A stretch of 52,614 bases of DNA from Rhodobacterales bacterium (GCA_009993005.1 JAACUH010000073.1:1-52614); one strand, 5' to 3'; shown: positions 26,261 through 36,000, counted from the first letter of the stretch. The notes: generated by a model not told the origin, from the sequence alone. Numbers and translations are program-made.

Positions 26261-27184
26261 TCAAAGCGGCGCGAGAGAGGCCTCCAGCCTGGTGCGCAGG
26301 TGCTCGTGCCGCGCGGGGAGCTTGAGCGCCTCGCCCAGATGGGCCGTATCCTCGTCATGGTCAAAGCCGGGCTCGTTGGTGGCCACTTCGAACAACACGC
26401 CGCCGGGGGTGCGGAAATAGATCGCCCAGAAATACTGCCGGTCGATCACCGGCGTTACTTGCCAGCCGGTATCGCGCAGCGCTTCGCGCACTTCGAGCTG
26501 GCGGGCGCGGTTGGCTACGGCAAAGGCAAGGTGGTGGACCGATCCCGCGCCCTGGGTGGCGGGCGCGGCGCCGGGCAGGGTTTCGACGTCGATCACCGTC
26601 GCCGCGCTGCCCTCGGGCAGGGCAAAGCGGGTTGTGGCGCCATCCTGCGCGACCGCGTCATAGCCCATGAAGCGCAGCAGTTCGGCCGTGGCGCCGCTGT
26701 CGCGCAGGCGCATGGCGGCGGAATGGAAGCCGCGGATCGCCATGTCGGCGCTGATGCCGGCGCCGTCCCACGGGCTGCGGGGGTCATCCGCCTCGACCAG
26801 CGCAAAGCGGTCGCCGTCGGGGCCGTCGAACAAGACGCGCGCCGCACCAAAGCTGCTATCACGGGCGATGTTGGCCGTGTCATGCGCGGCGAGGCGGTCG
26901 GCCCAGGCGCTGGCCGTGCCGGTGGGGATGGCAAAGGCTGTGCTCGCGACCTCGCCGGTGCCGCGCTTGCCACGGGCGGCGTGAGGAAAGGGGAAATAGG
27001 TCATCACCGAACCCGGCGTGCCGGAGGCGTCGCCGTAATAGAGGTGATAGACATCGGGCGCGTCGAAATTGACGGTCTTTTTCACCCGCCGCAGGCCAAG
27101 CACCTGCGTGAAGAAGGCATTGTTCGCCCGCGCGTCGCTGGCGAGCGAGGTGACGTGGTGCAGGCCTTGGATCTGGGTCAGCAT
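26261..27184 (-). CDS. VOC-family ring-cleaving dioxygenase-like protein (MhqO type)
   Basis: A 307-residue protein with two vicinal-oxygen-chelate modules: the first begins IQGLHHVTSLASDAR and has GLRRVKKTVNFDAPDVYHLYYGD, split; the second has GSVHHLAFAV and LFEVATNEPGFDHDE, giving His/Glu metal ligands. This matches MhqO/MhqE-like hydroquinone-cleaving dioxygenases, which act in quinone detoxification. AAAGGAAC precedes the ATG. The divergently placed neighbours on the other side are an aldehyde dehydrogenase (same strand) and a peroxiredoxin, consistent with a detoxification setting, though the substrate is not shown. Confidence 0.85.
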   Translation of the reverse strand: MLTQIQGLHHVTSLASDARANNAFFTQVLGLRRVKKTVNFDAPDVYHLYYGDASGTPGSVMTYFPFPHAARGKRGTGEVASTAFAIPTGTASAWADRLAAHDTANIARDSSFGAARVLFDGPDGDRFALVEADDPRSPWDGAGISADMAIRGFHSAAMRLRDSGATAELLRFMGYDAVAQDGATTRFALPEGSAATVIDVETLPGAAPATQGAGSVHHLAFAVANRARQLEVREALRDTGWQVTPVIDRQYFWAIYFRTPGGVLFEVATNEPGFDHDEDTAHLGEALKLPARHEHLRTRLEASLAPL

Positions 27185-27273
27185 GGCGGTTCCTTTCGCT
27201 GTTGACCCCGATATAGGTCCTCTGCACGCGCACGAAAGGGCGTCGCGCGCAGAGGTTCTGTGCGCGGGTGCCG

Positions 27274-28719
27274 CTAGTTGGCGTCGCTCGCCCAGCCCGA
27301 GATCGCCTTGACCTCGAGAAACTCCTCGATGCCCCAGACGCCGCCTTCGCGCGCACGGCCCGAGGATTTGACCCCGCCAAAGGGCGAGCCACGGCCGCGC
27401 GACTTGCCGTTCATCTCGACCATACCGGCGCGCAGCGCACGCGCCAGCCGGTTGCGGCGGGGGCCATCGGCGGACTGGACATAGTTCGTCAGCCCGTAGG
27501 GCGTGTCATTGGCGATGCGCACCGCTTCCTCCTCTGTATCGAAGGGGATGATCGACAGGACCGGGCCAAAGATCTCTTCGCGTTCGATCGTCATGCCGGG
27601 GACCACATCGGCAAAGACGGTGGGGCGCACGAAATAGCCCTTGTTCAGCCCCTCGGGCCGGCCAAGGCCACCGGCGACAAGGCGTGCGCCCTCACTGATG
27701 CCCTTTTCGATATGGCCCTGGATCTGCGCCCATTGCCGTGCGTTCACCACCGGGCCGATATGGCGGCCGGGCAGCGAGGCGGGGCCGACGCCGGTGCCCT
27801 CGGCCACTTCACGCGCGATCTCGACCGCGGTGTCGTAATAGCTGCGTTCCACCAGCATCCGGGTGGGCGCGTTGCAGGACTGGCCGGAATTGGCAAAGCA
27901 GTGCCGCACGCCGCGTTTGACCGCATTGGCATCGGCATCGGCAAAGACCAGGTTCGCGCCCTTGCCGCCGAGTTCCAGCGTCACGCGCTTGAGCGTCTCG
28001 GCCGCGGCCCTGGAAATCGCGCGCCCGGCGCGGGTCGAGCCGGTGAAGGAGATCATCTCGACATCGGGATGGGTGGACAACTGGCTGCCGACGCCGGCGC
28101 CATCGCCGTTCACGAGGTTGAACACACCCGCAGGAAAGCCCGCGTCATGCACGAATTCCGCGAACAGCAGCGACGACAGTGGCGCCTCTTCCGAGGGTTT
28201 CAGCACCACGGTGCAGCCGGCCAGCAGTGCCGGGATCACCTTGAGCGTGACCTGGTTCATCGGCCAGTTCCACGGCGTGATCAGACCGACGACGCCGATG
28301 GGTTCCAGCGCGATGCGGTCGTCGGGGGCATGCGGGCCCAGCGGGCGGATCCAGTCGATCTGGTCAAAGGCGGTGAGAAAGTTCTCCAGGTGCCAGGACA
28401 GGCAGGGCGCCTGATCGGACCGCGCCATGTCGATCGGCGCGCCCATCTCGGTGCTGATCGCCTGCGCCATCTCCTCGACCCGCGCGTGATACTGCGCGAG
28501 GATCCCCGCGACCAGCGCGCGGCGCGTCGCCGGTGCGGTGGCGGCCCAGGCGGGAAAGGCGGATCTGGCGGCGGCGACGGCGGCATCGGTGTCGGCCTGC
28601 CCGCCCAGCGAGATGACCGCGCAGGGCTCTTCGGTCGAGGGGTCGATGACGGTGTAATCCTGCCCCGCCAGCGGCGCCGTCCAGCGCCCGTTGATGTAGA
28701 AATCGCGTTTGCTGATCAT
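27274..28719 (-). CDS. NAD(P)-dependent aldehyde dehydrogenase
   Basis: A 481-residue aldehyde dehydrogenase. N151 (ITPWNWP), E249 (TLELGGKGA) and nucleophile C282 (NSGQSCNAPTRM) are all present, with EEIFGPVLSI near the C-terminus. It oxidises an aldehyde to the acid; sequence alone does not name the substrate, and no pathway partner is adjacent other than the VOC protein. The ATG at 28719 (MISKRDFYINGRW) is preferred to the longer frame starting at 28749. It is divergent from the peroxiredoxin gene, and the 131-base gap contains TATATA near 28790. Confidence 0.93.
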   Translation of the reverse strand: MISKRDFYINGRWTAPLAGQDYTVIDPSTEEPCAVISLGGQADTDAAVAAARSAFPAWAATAPATRRALVAGILAQYHARVEEMAQAISTEMGAPIDMARSDQAPCLSWHLENFLTAFDQIDWIRPLGPHAPDDRIALEPIGVVGLITPWNWPMNQVTLKVIPALLAGCTVVLKPSEEAPLSSLLFAEFVHDAGFPAGVFNLVNGDGAGVGSQLSTHPDVEMISFTGSTRAGRAISRAAAETLKRVTLELGGKGANLVFADADANAVKRGVRHCFANSGQSCNAPTRMLVERSYYDTAVEIAREVAEGTGVGPASLPGRHIGPVVNARQWAQIQGHIEKGISEGARLVAGGLGRPEGLNKGYFVRPTVFADVVPGMTIEREEIFGPVLSIIPFDTEEEAVRIANDTPYGLTNYVQSADGPRRNRLARALRAGMVEMNGKSRGRGSPFGGVKSSGRAREGGVWGIEEFLEVKAISGWASDAN

Positions 28720-28850
28720 TCTGGTCCCGCCGGTTTCTGGGTGCGGCATGACCGCCGCCGGTTCTGGCGGGCGCCGCGTCTCATCCCTATATAGCGGTCA
28801 GGCGAGCCCGGCAAACGCCGCGCCGCGACATGGACATAAGGAACACCGAC

Positions 28851-29504
28851 ATGGGCCTGCGTATCAACGACACCATCCCCAATCTGACCGTCACCACCGA
28901 CGAGGGCACCGTCACCCTGCATGACTGGATCGGCGACAGCTGGGCGATCCTGTTTTCACACCCCAAGGATTTCACCCCCGTCTGCACGACCGAATTCGGC
29001 GCCGTGGCGCAGCTTGCCGAGGAATGGGCCAAGCGCGGGACCAAGGTCATGGGCATCTCGGTCGATGGCGTCGAAGAGCACCTGCGCTGGAAGAAGGACA
29101 TCGAGACCGCGGGCGGTGCCAAACCCGCCTTTCCCATCGTGGCCGACAAGGATCTGACGCTGTCCAAGGCCTTTGACATGCTGCCGGCCGAGGCCTATCT
29201 GCCCGAGGGGGCGACGCCCAACGACACCGCCACCGTGCGCGTGGTGTTCATCATCGGGCCGGACAAGAAGCTCAAGCTGTCGATGACCTATCCGATGAAC
29301 GTGGGCCGCAACTTTGCCGAGGTGCTGCGCGCGCTCGACGCGCTCCAGACCGCGAACGGGCGGGGCGTGGCGACGCCGGCGAACTGGACCGTGGGCGAGG
29401 ATGTCATCATCCCGCTCTCGCTCAACGATGCGCAGGCCGAAGAGAAATTCGGCCCCTTTACCACCGTGCTGCCCTATCTGCGCAAGGTCGGCCTCAAGGG
29501 CTGA
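28851..29504 (+). CDS. 1-Cys peroxiredoxin (Prx6 family)
   Basis: A 217-residue peroxiredoxin reducing hydrogen peroxide and organic peroxides. The peroxidatic Cys is C45 in HPKDFTPVCTTEFG; there is no second CXXC, and the long C-terminal domain (YPMNVGRNFAEVLRALDALQ, split) marks the Prx6/1-Cys group. AAGGAAC seven bases before ATG 28851 selects it over the in-frame ATG at 28830. A strong hairpin terminator follows 20 bases after the stop. Confidence 0.94.
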   Translation: MGLRINDTIPNLTVTTDEGTVTLHDWIGDSWAILFSHPKDFTPVCTTEFGAVAQLAEEWAKRGTKVMGISVDGVEEHLRWKKDIETAGGAKPAFPIVADKDLTLSKAFDMLPAEAYLPEGATPNDTATVRVVFIIGPDKKLKLSMTYPMNVGRNFAEVLRALDALQTANGRGVATPANWTVGEDVIIPLSLNDAQAEEKFGPFTTVLPYLRKVGLKG

Positions 29505-29523
29505 TCTGCCCCCACCGACCGGC

Positions 29524-29550
29524 AAAAGGCCCCGCGCGCGGGGCCTTTTT
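29524..29550. terminator. Bidirectional rho-independent terminator
   Basis: A perfect 26-base palindrome, AAAAGGCCCCGCG and its complement, ending in five T, lies between the convergent peroxiredoxin and L,D-transpeptidase genes. The A-run on one side and T-run on the other let it work on both strands. Confidence 0.92.
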
Positions 29551-29558
29551 CAATCCTG

Positions 29559-30116
29559 TCAGGACACGACCACCTGCGTGCCCAGCGGGACACGGTCATA
29601 AAGGTCGATGGCATGTTCGTTGATCAGCCGGATGCAGCCCGACGAAAACGACTGCCCGATGGTCCAGGGCTGCGGCGTGCCGTGGATGCGGTAATAGGTG
29701 TCGCGGTTGCCCACATAGAGGTAGAGCGCGCGCGCACCGAGCGGGTTGCGTTCATGTCCGCCGGGCAGGCCGCTGCGATAGGGGCCATAGACCTCGGGCT
29801 CGATCCGGATCATGCTCGCCGTCGGCACCCAGCTTGGCCATTCGGCCTTGCGGCGCACGGTCGCCTGACCCTGGAAATTGCGCCCCGCATCGCCCACGGC
29901 GACGGTGTAGCGGATCGCGCGGGCATTGCCGAGCGTCCAGTAAAGCCGGTGATCGGCGGTCTGAACATAGATCGTGCCGGCGGGCAGATCGGGGTTCACA
30001 TCAACCTCTGTCGGCAGATATTCACGCGGGATCCGCACGATGGTCTGCGACACCGCAGGTGCTGCCAGCAGGGTCGCGGCGGCGGCTGTGGTCAGGAAAT
30101 GGCGGCGCGTTGTCAT
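29559..30116 (-). CDS. Tat-exported L,D-transpeptidase (paralogue A)
   Basis: A 185-residue YkuD-domain enzyme that forms 3-3 cross-links in peptidoglycan or attaches proteins to it. A twin-arginine signal (MTTRRHFLTTAAAATLLAAP) is seen. The catalytic region has H145 in YRIHGTPQPW and C161 in SFSSGCIRL, so the usual SHGC is SSGC. ATG at 30116 is chosen because AGGACAGGG precedes it and it begins the signal peptide. It is the second gene of a tandem pair with 30234; both share EWPSW and NPLGARALY. Confidence 0.92.
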   Translation of the reverse strand: MTTRRHFLTTAAAATLLAAPAVSQTIVRIPREYLPTEVDVNPDLPAGTIYVQTADHRLYWTLGNARAIRYTVAVGDAGRNFQGQATVRRKAEWPSWVPTASMIRIEPEVYGPYRSGLPGGHERNPLGARALYLYVGNRDTYYRIHGTPQPWTIGQSFSSGCIRLINEHAIDLYDRVPLGTQVVVS

Positions 30117-30233
30117 CGGCCCTGTCCTTCTTTTCTGGATATCTGCGCGCAGCATAGCACAAGGGCCCCGTGTCGAAGGGGCTGTTCGGGGACAATCCGG
30201 CAGTTTCGGCGGGATTGTTGCGCGGCTGCGTCG

Positions 30234-30851
30234 TCAATAAGCGTAGAAGGTCGTGCCCAGCGCCACGCGATCATAGAGATCGGTCACATGGCCGTTGTAC
30301 ATGCGGAAACAGCCATTGGATGCGGAGGAGCCGATGGTGGCCGGCTCTGTCGTGCCATGCACGCGGATATAGGTGTCCACATTGCCCTGAAACACATAAA
30401 GCGCACGCGCGCCCAGCGGGTTGGTCGGCCCGCCCGGCATCCCGTCCTTGTAGCGCTCATAGGCGGCGGGGTTGCGCGCGATCATCTCGTCGGTGGGCCG
30501 CCAGCTAGGCCATTCGACCTTGCGCGCAATGGTGCCCTGGCCACGCCAGAGCAGCCCCTCGCGACCGACCGCGACGCCGTAGCGGATCGCGAGACCCTCG
30601 CCCAGAGTGTAATAGAGGTTGTAGCTCGCCGGCAGGATGTGGATCTGGCCGGCCGCAAATTCGGGCCGCACATTCACGATCTGCGCATGGAACCGCTCGG
30701 GTATCGCATAATTGCCCTCGCGCACGGGGGGCAGGGTGATGGCGGGCAGCGCGGGTGCCGCGACCTGAATGGCCTGCGCCAGCAGCGGGCCGGTCTGGGC
30801 GGCAGACAGCGCCATGGCAGAGGTCCAGATGAAATGGCGGCGCGTCAGCAT
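30234..30851 (-). CDS. Tat-exported L,D-transpeptidase (paralogue B)
   Basis: A 205-residue YkuD-domain protein with Tat-type leader (MLTRRHFIWTSAMALSAA). Catalytic H165 lies in IRVHGTTEP and C181 in SSASNGCFRMY, so the usual SHGC becomes S-N-G-C and the following Arg-Leu becomes Arg-Met. It closely resembles the downstream paralogue in the core (KVEWPSW, NPLGARALY) and the two are likely a tandem duplication, 117 bases apart. Possible specialisation is shown by the different residue before the active Cys. Confidence 0.92.
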   Translation of the reverse strand: MLTRRHFIWTSAMALSAAQTGPLLAQAIQVAAPALPAITLPPVREGNYAIPERFHAQIVNVRPEFAAGQIHILPASYNLYYTLGEGLAIRYGVAVGREGLLWRGQGTIARKVEWPSWRPTDEMIARNPAAYERYKDGMPGGPTNPLGARALYVFQGNVDTYIRVHGTTEPATIGSSASNGCFRMYNGHVTDLYDRVALGTTFYAY

Positions 30852-30955
30852 GTCGTGTTTCCCCGATAATCACATAACGAATCGGGCCCTGGAAAGGGGC
30901 CCGTGACAGAGTAGCACCATAAAAAACAGTGACTGGCCAATCAACATAACGCGAA

Positions 30956-30981
30956 GGGCCCCGGCACTTCTGCCGGAGCCC
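30956..30981 (-). terminator. Probable terminator after pnp
   Basis: On the minus strand GGGCTCCGGCA pairs with TGCCGGGGCCC across the loop GAAG, an 11-bp stem with one G-U pair, 25 bases after the pnp stop. The following T-run is poor (TTCGCG), so it may act mainly as a 3-prime end stabiliser. A second 7-bp stem, CGGGCCC with GGGCCCG, is at 30883-30903. Confidence 0.6.
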
Positions 30982-31005
30982 TGTGTCTTTTGAGGACCGC
31001 AGCGC

Positions 31006-33138
31006 CTATTCGGCGGCGGCCTCTTCCGTCATTTCCTTGCCGGTGGCCTGGTCGATCATCTTCATCGACAGGCGCACCTTGCCACGGTCGTCAAAGCCCA
31101 GAAGCTTGACCCAGACCTCCTGACCTTCCTTGAGCGCATCGCTGGGATGGTTCAGGCGGCGGTTTTCGATCTGGCTGACATGCACGAGGCCGTCACGCTT
31201 GCCAAAGAAGTTCACGAAGGCACCGAAGTCCACGATCTTGACGACCGTGCCCTTGTAGATGCCGCCTTCTTCGGGTTCGGCCACGATCGACCAGATCATG
31301 TCATAGGCCTTCTTGATCGAATCGCCGTTGGGCGAGGCGATCTTGATGATGCCGTCGTCGTTGATATCGACCTTGGCCCCCGAAAGCTCCACGATCTCGC
31401 GGATCACCTTGCCGCCCGACCCGATCACTTCGCGGATCTTGTCGGTCGGGATCTGCATCGTTTCGATGCGCGGCGCATGGATCGAGAAGTCATTGGCGCC
31501 GGTCAGCGCCTTGGCCATCTCGCCCAGGATGTGCAGTCGGCCGGCCTTGGCCTGTGCCAGCGCCTTTTCCATGATCGCCGGCGTGATGCCCGCGACCTTG
31601 ATGTCCATCTGCAGCGAGGTGATGCCGTTTTCGGTGCCCGCCACCTTGAAGTCCATGTCGCCGAGGTGATCCTCGTCGCCCAGGATATCGGTCAGCACGG
31701 CGTAGGACCCGTCCTCTTCCAGAACGAGGCCCATCGCCACGCCGGCCACCGGCGCCTTGAGCGGCACGCCCGCGTCCATCATCGACAGCGACCCGCCACA
31801 GACCGACGCCATGGAGGAAGAGCCGTTCGATTCCGTGATCTCGGACACCAGACGGATGGTGTAGGGGAAGTCGGTCGCGGGCGGCAGCACCGCCTGCAAA
31901 GCCCGCCAGGCAAGCTTGCCATGGCCGATCTCGCGCCGGCCCGGCCCGGCCACACGGCCCACCTCGCCCACCGAATAGGGGGGGAAGTTGTAGTGCAGCA
32001 GGAAGTTCGATTTGAAGTTGCCATGCAGCGCGTCGATGAACTGTTCGTCATCGCCGGTGCCCAGCGTGGTGACGACCAGGCCCTGCGTCTCGCCACGGGT
32101 GAACAGGGCCGAGCCATGCGTGCGCGGCAGAAGGCCGGTCTGGCAGACGATCGGGCGCACCACGTCGAGCCCGCGCCCGTCGATCCGGCGGCCATGCTTG
32201 ACCACGTCGCCGCGCAGCACGGCGGATTCGAGCTTTTTGAGCGCCGGGCCGAGGTTGCTGTCGGCCAGTTGCTCTTCGCTCAGCGCGGCCTTGATCGCGT
32301 CCTTGGCAGCGGCGACCGCATGGGTGCGCTCCTGCTTGTCGGTGATCGCATAGGCGGCGCGCATCGCGTCCTCGCCCGCAGCCTTGACCGCGGCGTAAAG
32401 CGCGGAATAGTCCGGCGGGGTGAAGTCGAGCGGCTCCTTGGCGCATTCCTCGGCCAGAGCGACGATCAGGTCGATCACCGGCTGGATCTGCTCATGCGCA
32501 AAGACGACGGCGCCCAGCATTTCGGCTTCGGACAGCTCATAGGCCTCGGATTCCACCATCATGACGGCATCCTTGGTCCCGGCGACAACCAGATCGAGCC
32601 GCTGCTCGGGGTTGTTGCGCAGGTTGTGCATGTCGTCGATGGTCGGGTTCAGCACATAGGCGCCGTTTGCATAGCCCACACGCGCGGCCGCAATCGGCCC
32701 CATGAAGGGCGCGCCCGAGATCGTCAGCGCGGCAGAGGCCGCGATCATCGCCACGATGTCGGGATCGTTGACGAGGTCATGCGACAGAACGGTGCACATC
32801 ACCAGCACTTCGTTCTTGAAGCCGGGGACGAACAGCGGGCGGATCGGACGGTCGATCAGGCGCGAGGTCAGCGTTTCCTTTTCGGTCGGCCGCGCTTCGC
32901 GCTTGAAGAACCCGCCGGGGATCTTGCCGGCGGCGTAGTATTTTTCCTGGTAATGCACGGTCAGCGGAAAGAAATCCTGCCCCGGCTTTTGCTCGCGGGC
33001 GTAGGTCACGTTCGCCATGACGCTGGTTTCGCCCAGCGTGGCAATCACGGACCCGTCCGCCTGACGGGCAATCTTGCCCGTTTCCAGTGTCAGCGTTTCC
33101 TCGCCCCACTGGATCGACTTTTTCACTTCATTGAACAT
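31006..33138 (-). CDS. pnp: Polynucleotide phosphorylase
   Basis: A 710-residue 3-prime to 5-prime exoribonuclease using phosphate. Two RNase PH domains (about 5-225 and 315-545) flank an alpha-helical domain; then a KH domain (about 555-610; [20 protein letters not shown], split) and an S1 domain (about 620-690; [20 protein letters not shown]). Complete. The start at 33138 ([16 protein letters not shown]) is standard; longer frames lack support. It normally follows rpsO directly; here an AlkD-like gene intervenes. Confidence 0.98.
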   Translation of the reverse strand: MFNEVKKSIQWGEETLTLETGKIARQADGSVIATLGETSVMANVTYAREQKPGQDFFPLTVHYQEKYYAAGKIPGGFFKREARPTEKETLTSRLIDRPIRPLFVPGFKNEVLVMCTVLSHDLVNDPDIVAMIAASAALTISGAPFMGPIAAARVGYANGAYVLNPTIDDMHNLRNNPEQRLDLVVAGTKDAVMMVESEAYELSEAEMLGAVVFAHEQIQPVIDLIVALAEECAKEPLDFTPPDYSALYAAVKAAGEDAMRAAYAITDKQERTHAVAAAKDAIKAALSEEQLADSNLGPALKKLESAVLRGDVVKHGRRIDGRGLDVVRPIVCQTGLLPRTHGSALFTRGETQGLVVTTLGTGDDEQFIDALHGNFKSNFLLHYNFPPYSVGEVGRVAGPGRREIGHGKLAWRALQAVLPPATDFPYTIRLVSEITESNGSSSMASVCGGSLSMMDAGVPLKAPVAGVAMGLVLEEDGSYAVLTDILGDEDHLGDMDFKVAGTENGITSLQMDIKVAGITPAIMEKALAQAKAGRLHILGEMAKALTGANDFSIHAPRIETMQIPTDKIREVIGSGGKVIREIVELSGAKVDINDDGIIKIASPNGDSIKKAYDMIWSIVAEPEEGGIYKGTVVKIVDFGAFVNFFGKRDGLVHVSQIENRRLNHPSDALKEGQEVWVKLLGFDDRGKVRLSMKMIDQATGKEMTEEAAAE

Positions 33139-33297
33139 CAAAGCATCCTGTCTGGGGTTACCCGGCCTTCCGGGCCCCCGTTTCTCTGGCGGCCCCATTG
33201 CCGCCGACCCCAATCCTAAGCACAACGCCGGGGTCAGGGCGTCACGTCACAGATTTCGGGGCAATACAACAGAACGTGCGTCTTGGAAAGTGGCGCC

Positions 33298-33963
33298 TCA
33301 GCCCGCCCGGCGCACCATCTCGGCAATCCAGAGCGGGGCAAAGGGCGATGTGCAGCCCTTGGGCGTGGGATAGTCGCGATAGATGCCCATCGCCTCGCCC
33401 ATCGCGATCGCGCGGGCGCGCTGCGCGGGGTGGTGGATGCCGATGGCGGCGAGCGTGGTGTTCATCGTCCATTGCACCTCGGGCAAGGCGGCCGGCATTT
33501 CGGCCTCGAGCCGGTCGAGCAGGGCGGGCAGGTCCAGCCCCTCTGGCGTCTTTTCCACCCGCTCGGCCGTCAGGCTCCATCCGGCGCGCGCCAGCATCGG
33601 GTGGTCGGACACCATCCAGCGCAGCCGCAACGCCTCCTTGTCCGGATGCAGCCTGACGATATAGGGGGTGAGCCAGTCCGACACCGAGACCAGCGCATTG
33701 CCGCGCACCATCTCTTCGACCTCATCCGCCGAAAGCGCGGCGGGTTTAAGCAGCAGCACCGCCATCAGCCGCGCATCGGCATTGCCCGTCTGCCACAGGT
33801 GCAGGCCCAGCCCATGGTCGCGCCTGGCCGCCTTGGCGATCTTGCGAATGTCACCCATCCTGACGCCAAACTGCGCGGTCCCGGCAGCCATGCGATAGGC
33901 CGAGCGGCGCACAGAGTCCTGCCCTGCGGCCTCAAGCTGCGCCATCGCTTCTTCCAGCGTCAT
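33298..33963 (-). CDS. AlkD-like DNA alkylation repair protein
   Basis: A 221-residue helical-repeat protein of the DNA alkylation repair (AlkD) family: MGDIRKIAKAARRDHGLGLHLW, split, plus ARLMAVLLLKPAALSADEVEEM and DWLTPYIV. Known members excise 3-methyladenine and N7-methylguanine. Catalytic residues cannot be confirmed by eye. GGAGGGCGG precedes ATG 33963; the longer upstream frame runs through the rpsO terminator and is rejected. It lies between rpsO and pnp and probably has independent or read-through expression. Confidence 0.82.
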   Translation of the reverse strand: MTLEEAMAQLEAAGQDSVRRSAYRMAAGTAQFGVRMGDIRKIAKAARRDHGLGLHLWQTGNADARLMAVLLLKPAALSADEVEEMVRGNALVSVSDWLTPYIVRLHPDKEALRLRWMVSDHPMLARAGWSLTAERVEKTPEGLDLPALLDRLEAEMPAALPEVQWTMNTTLAAIGIHHPAQRARAIAMGEAMGIYRDYPTPKGCTSPFAPLWIAEMVRRAG

Positions 33964-34019
33964 GCCCCGCCCTCCGTGAAACAGGACGATCCTGCCACCG
34001 ACCGGCCTGGGCGCACAAA

Positions 34020-34050
34020 CAAAAACGCCCGCGCCTTGCGGCACGGGCGT
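34020..34050 (-). terminator. rpsO rho-independent terminator
   Basis: On the minus strand ACGCCCGTGCC pairs with GGCGCGGGCGT around a GCAA loop (one G-U pair), followed by TTTTT. It starts 23 bases after the rpsO stop. Confidence 0.9.
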
Positions 34051-34072
34051 CTGTGTCTCGCGGCAGGTGCCG

Positions 34073-34342
34073 TTACCGGCGCAGGCCCAGACGGGCGATG
34101 AGCGCCTGGTAGCGCGCCTCGTCCTTGCGCTTGACATAGTCGAGCAGCTTGCGACGGGTGGCGACCATCACCAGAAGGCCACGGCGGCCGTGGTTGTCCT
34201 TCTTGTGGGTCTTGAAATGCTCGGTCAGCGTCGCGATGCGCGACGACAGAATCGCCACTTGCACTTCGGGCGAACCGGTGTCGCCGGGTTTGGTGGCGAA
34301 TTCGCCAATCAGCCGGGCTTTTTCCTCAACAGTAATCGACAT
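34073..34342 (-). CDS. rpsO: 30S ribosomal protein S15
   Basis: An 89-residue S15 protein, primary binder of the central domain of 16S rRNA. Canonical blocks: [36 protein letters not shown] and [21 protein letters not shown]. Length is typical. AAAAGGAGA precedes the ATG. It has a strong terminator of its own and is separated from pnp by an AlkD-like gene. Confidence 0.98.
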   Translation of the reverse strand: MSITVEEKARLIGEFATKPGDTGSPEVQVAILSSRIATLTEHFKTHKKDNHGRRGLLVMVATRRKLLDYVKRKDEARYQALIARLGLRR

Positions 34343-34485
34343 CGGGGTCTCCTTTTGGATCAGAGGGTTATGGCGCAGGCCGGGATGTCGTCCAGCAAGG
34401 CCCGTGGAGGCGCCCGCCAGCCAGAGCCGTCGGGATGCGTGCGCTTAGAGCAGTTTCGCGCAAAAGGAAAGCGGGGAATCGCGGG

Positions 34486-35349
34486 TCAGGCCGCGACCAG
34501 CCGCACCGTGGCAAGGTCGATCTCTGTCAGCCCGGTCAGTTCGGCCAGCGCCAGCCCGTCACCCAGCAGCGTGAGCCCGGTTTCGGTCGCCACGACGCTG
34601 AGCACCGGCGCCGGGCCGTTGCTGTCGTAAAGGACCACCAGCGTGTCCTCGGCCGCGTCATAATCCTGCACCGTGGCCGCGCCGGCATGCGCCTGCGTCA
34701 TCGCCAGCGTGAATATGTCGGCCCCGCTGTCGCCATGCAGCGTATCAAAGGCGCCGCCGATCAGGATGTCATCACCGGCGCCGCCGTTCAGATAGTCCGC
34801 CTCGGCCACGTTGCCGGGCTCGACCCCGTCGATCACGTCATTGCCCGACCCGCCATGCAGCACATCGCGGCCCAGGCCGCCCGTCAGCGTGTCATCGCCC
34901 AGATAGCCCAGCAGGCTGTCGTCGCCCTCGCCGCCGTCGAGCCAGTCATTGCCGTCGCCGCCCACGAGTTCGTCATCGCCGGCCTCGCCTGCAAGGCTGT
35001 CGTCGCCGACATGGCCAAAGAGCGTGTCATCGCCCTCGCCGCCCGCCAGCCCGTCATCGCCACGCCCGCCGTGCAGGATGTCGCGGCCCGCGCCCCCAAA
35101 GAGGCTGTCGTCGCCATCCTCGCCGGTCAGGTAATCGTCGCCCGCATCACCCGAAAGGGTATCATCGCCGCCTTCGGTCCCGAGGAAATCATCGTCATCG
35201 GTGCCGTCAAGGACCCTGTCGATCGGCACGGTCTCACCCTCGCCGGTGTCGGTATTGCCGCCCTCGTCGCTCTCGGTGGCAGCGGCTGTCATCGGCATGA
35301 ACGCCGCCCCGGCAAGGGCGATGCCCAGCAAACCCAGAATCATCAACAT
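34486..35349 (-). CDS. RTX calcium-binding repeat protein with N-terminal membrane anchor or signal
   Basis: A 287-residue acidic protein. Residues 1-22 form one hydrophobic segment (MLMILGLLGIALAGAAFMPM), which may be a signal peptide or an anchor. From about 57 to 213 there are roughly a dozen GGxGxDxL-type nonapeptides, such as GGEGDDTLF and GGSGNDVID, which form calcium-binding beta rolls. A C-terminal all-beta part follows (EDTLVVLYDSNGPAPVL). No type I secretion genes are nearby. Most RTX proteins lack N-terminal hydrophobic segments, so its route and location are uncertain. It sits in the otherwise conserved truB-rpsO interval. Confidence 0.87.
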   Translation of the reverse strand: MLMILGLLGIALAGAAFMPMTAAATESDEGGNTDTGEGETVPIDRVLDGTDDDDFLGTEGGDDTLSGDAGDDYLTGEDGDDSLFGGAGRDILHGGRGDDGLAGGEGDDTLFGHVGDDSLAGEAGDDELVGGDGNDWLDGGEGDDSLLGYLGDDTLTGGLGRDVLHGGSGNDVIDGVEPGNVAEADYLNGGAGDDILIGGAFDTLHGDSGADIFTLAMTQAHAGAATVQDYDAAEDTLVVLYDSNGPAPVLSVVATETGLTLLGDGLALAELTGLTEIDLATVRLVAA

Positions 35350-35466
35350 GTCCGACCACCTTCACAACAGGCCCGGCCCCGCGCCGGCCGCCGCCACCCC
35401 AGACCATGAATATCACAGGGCCGATGGGAACAGATCGGGAAAATGAATCAAAGGTTAACGATCTGC

Positions 35467-36000
35467 TTACCCTGTTTGTGGCGCCCAGGGCACCGGCTGC
35501 CGGTCGTAGCCGATGTAAAGCGGATGCTGCGGATGCCCGGCCTGCGTCAGGCCCAGCACATGCAGCGGCCGCCCGGTGGCGCGCAGCAGCCGCTCGACCT
35601 GCGCGCCGCGCCCCAGATGCGCGCCATGCGTGCCCCAGGCGGCAACGATCATGTCGGCCCAGCCGACGCTTTCGCGGATCGCGGTGTCATTGAGCGGCCC
35701 CACGGGGTCGGCCGCCGCCCGCATCGCGCGCGGATCGGTGTCGCGCCAGGCAAAGATGTTGGTGACGCGGAAGGCACCAAAGCCCAGCGCCCGCGCCCGC
35801 CTCTCGCAGCGCTCGACCGTGGGGTCGTTCTGCGTCTCGGTTGCGGTCGAGGGGTTGAGCATCACGAACAGCGCCCGCCGGCCCCCTGCATCCCAGACCC
35901 GCGTGAGCAGATAGCGGTAGCGGTCGCAATCGGAATAGACCGCCTCTGACGCGGCATCGCCCTTGAGATGGCGGCGGGTGATCGTGGGCTCGGTCGTCAT
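35467..36000 (-). CDS. DUF1643 family protein
   Basis: A 177-residue protein with the DUF1643 core: LFVMLNPSTATETQNDPTVERCERRARALGFG, split, followed by VTNIFAWRDTDP and VAAWGTHGAHLGRG. No catalytic mechanism is known to me. It lies between truB and the RTX gene, all on the minus strand. I name the family only; function is unknown. Confidence 0.88.
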   Translation of the reverse strand: MTTEPTITRRHLKGDAASEAVYSDCDRYRYLLTRVWDAGGRRALFVMLNPSTATETQNDPTVERCERRARALGFGAFRVTNIFAWRDTDPRAMRAAADPVGPLNDTAIRESVGWADMIVAAWGTHGAHLGRGAQVERLLRATGRPLHVLGLTQAGHPQHPLYIGYDRQPVPWAPQTG

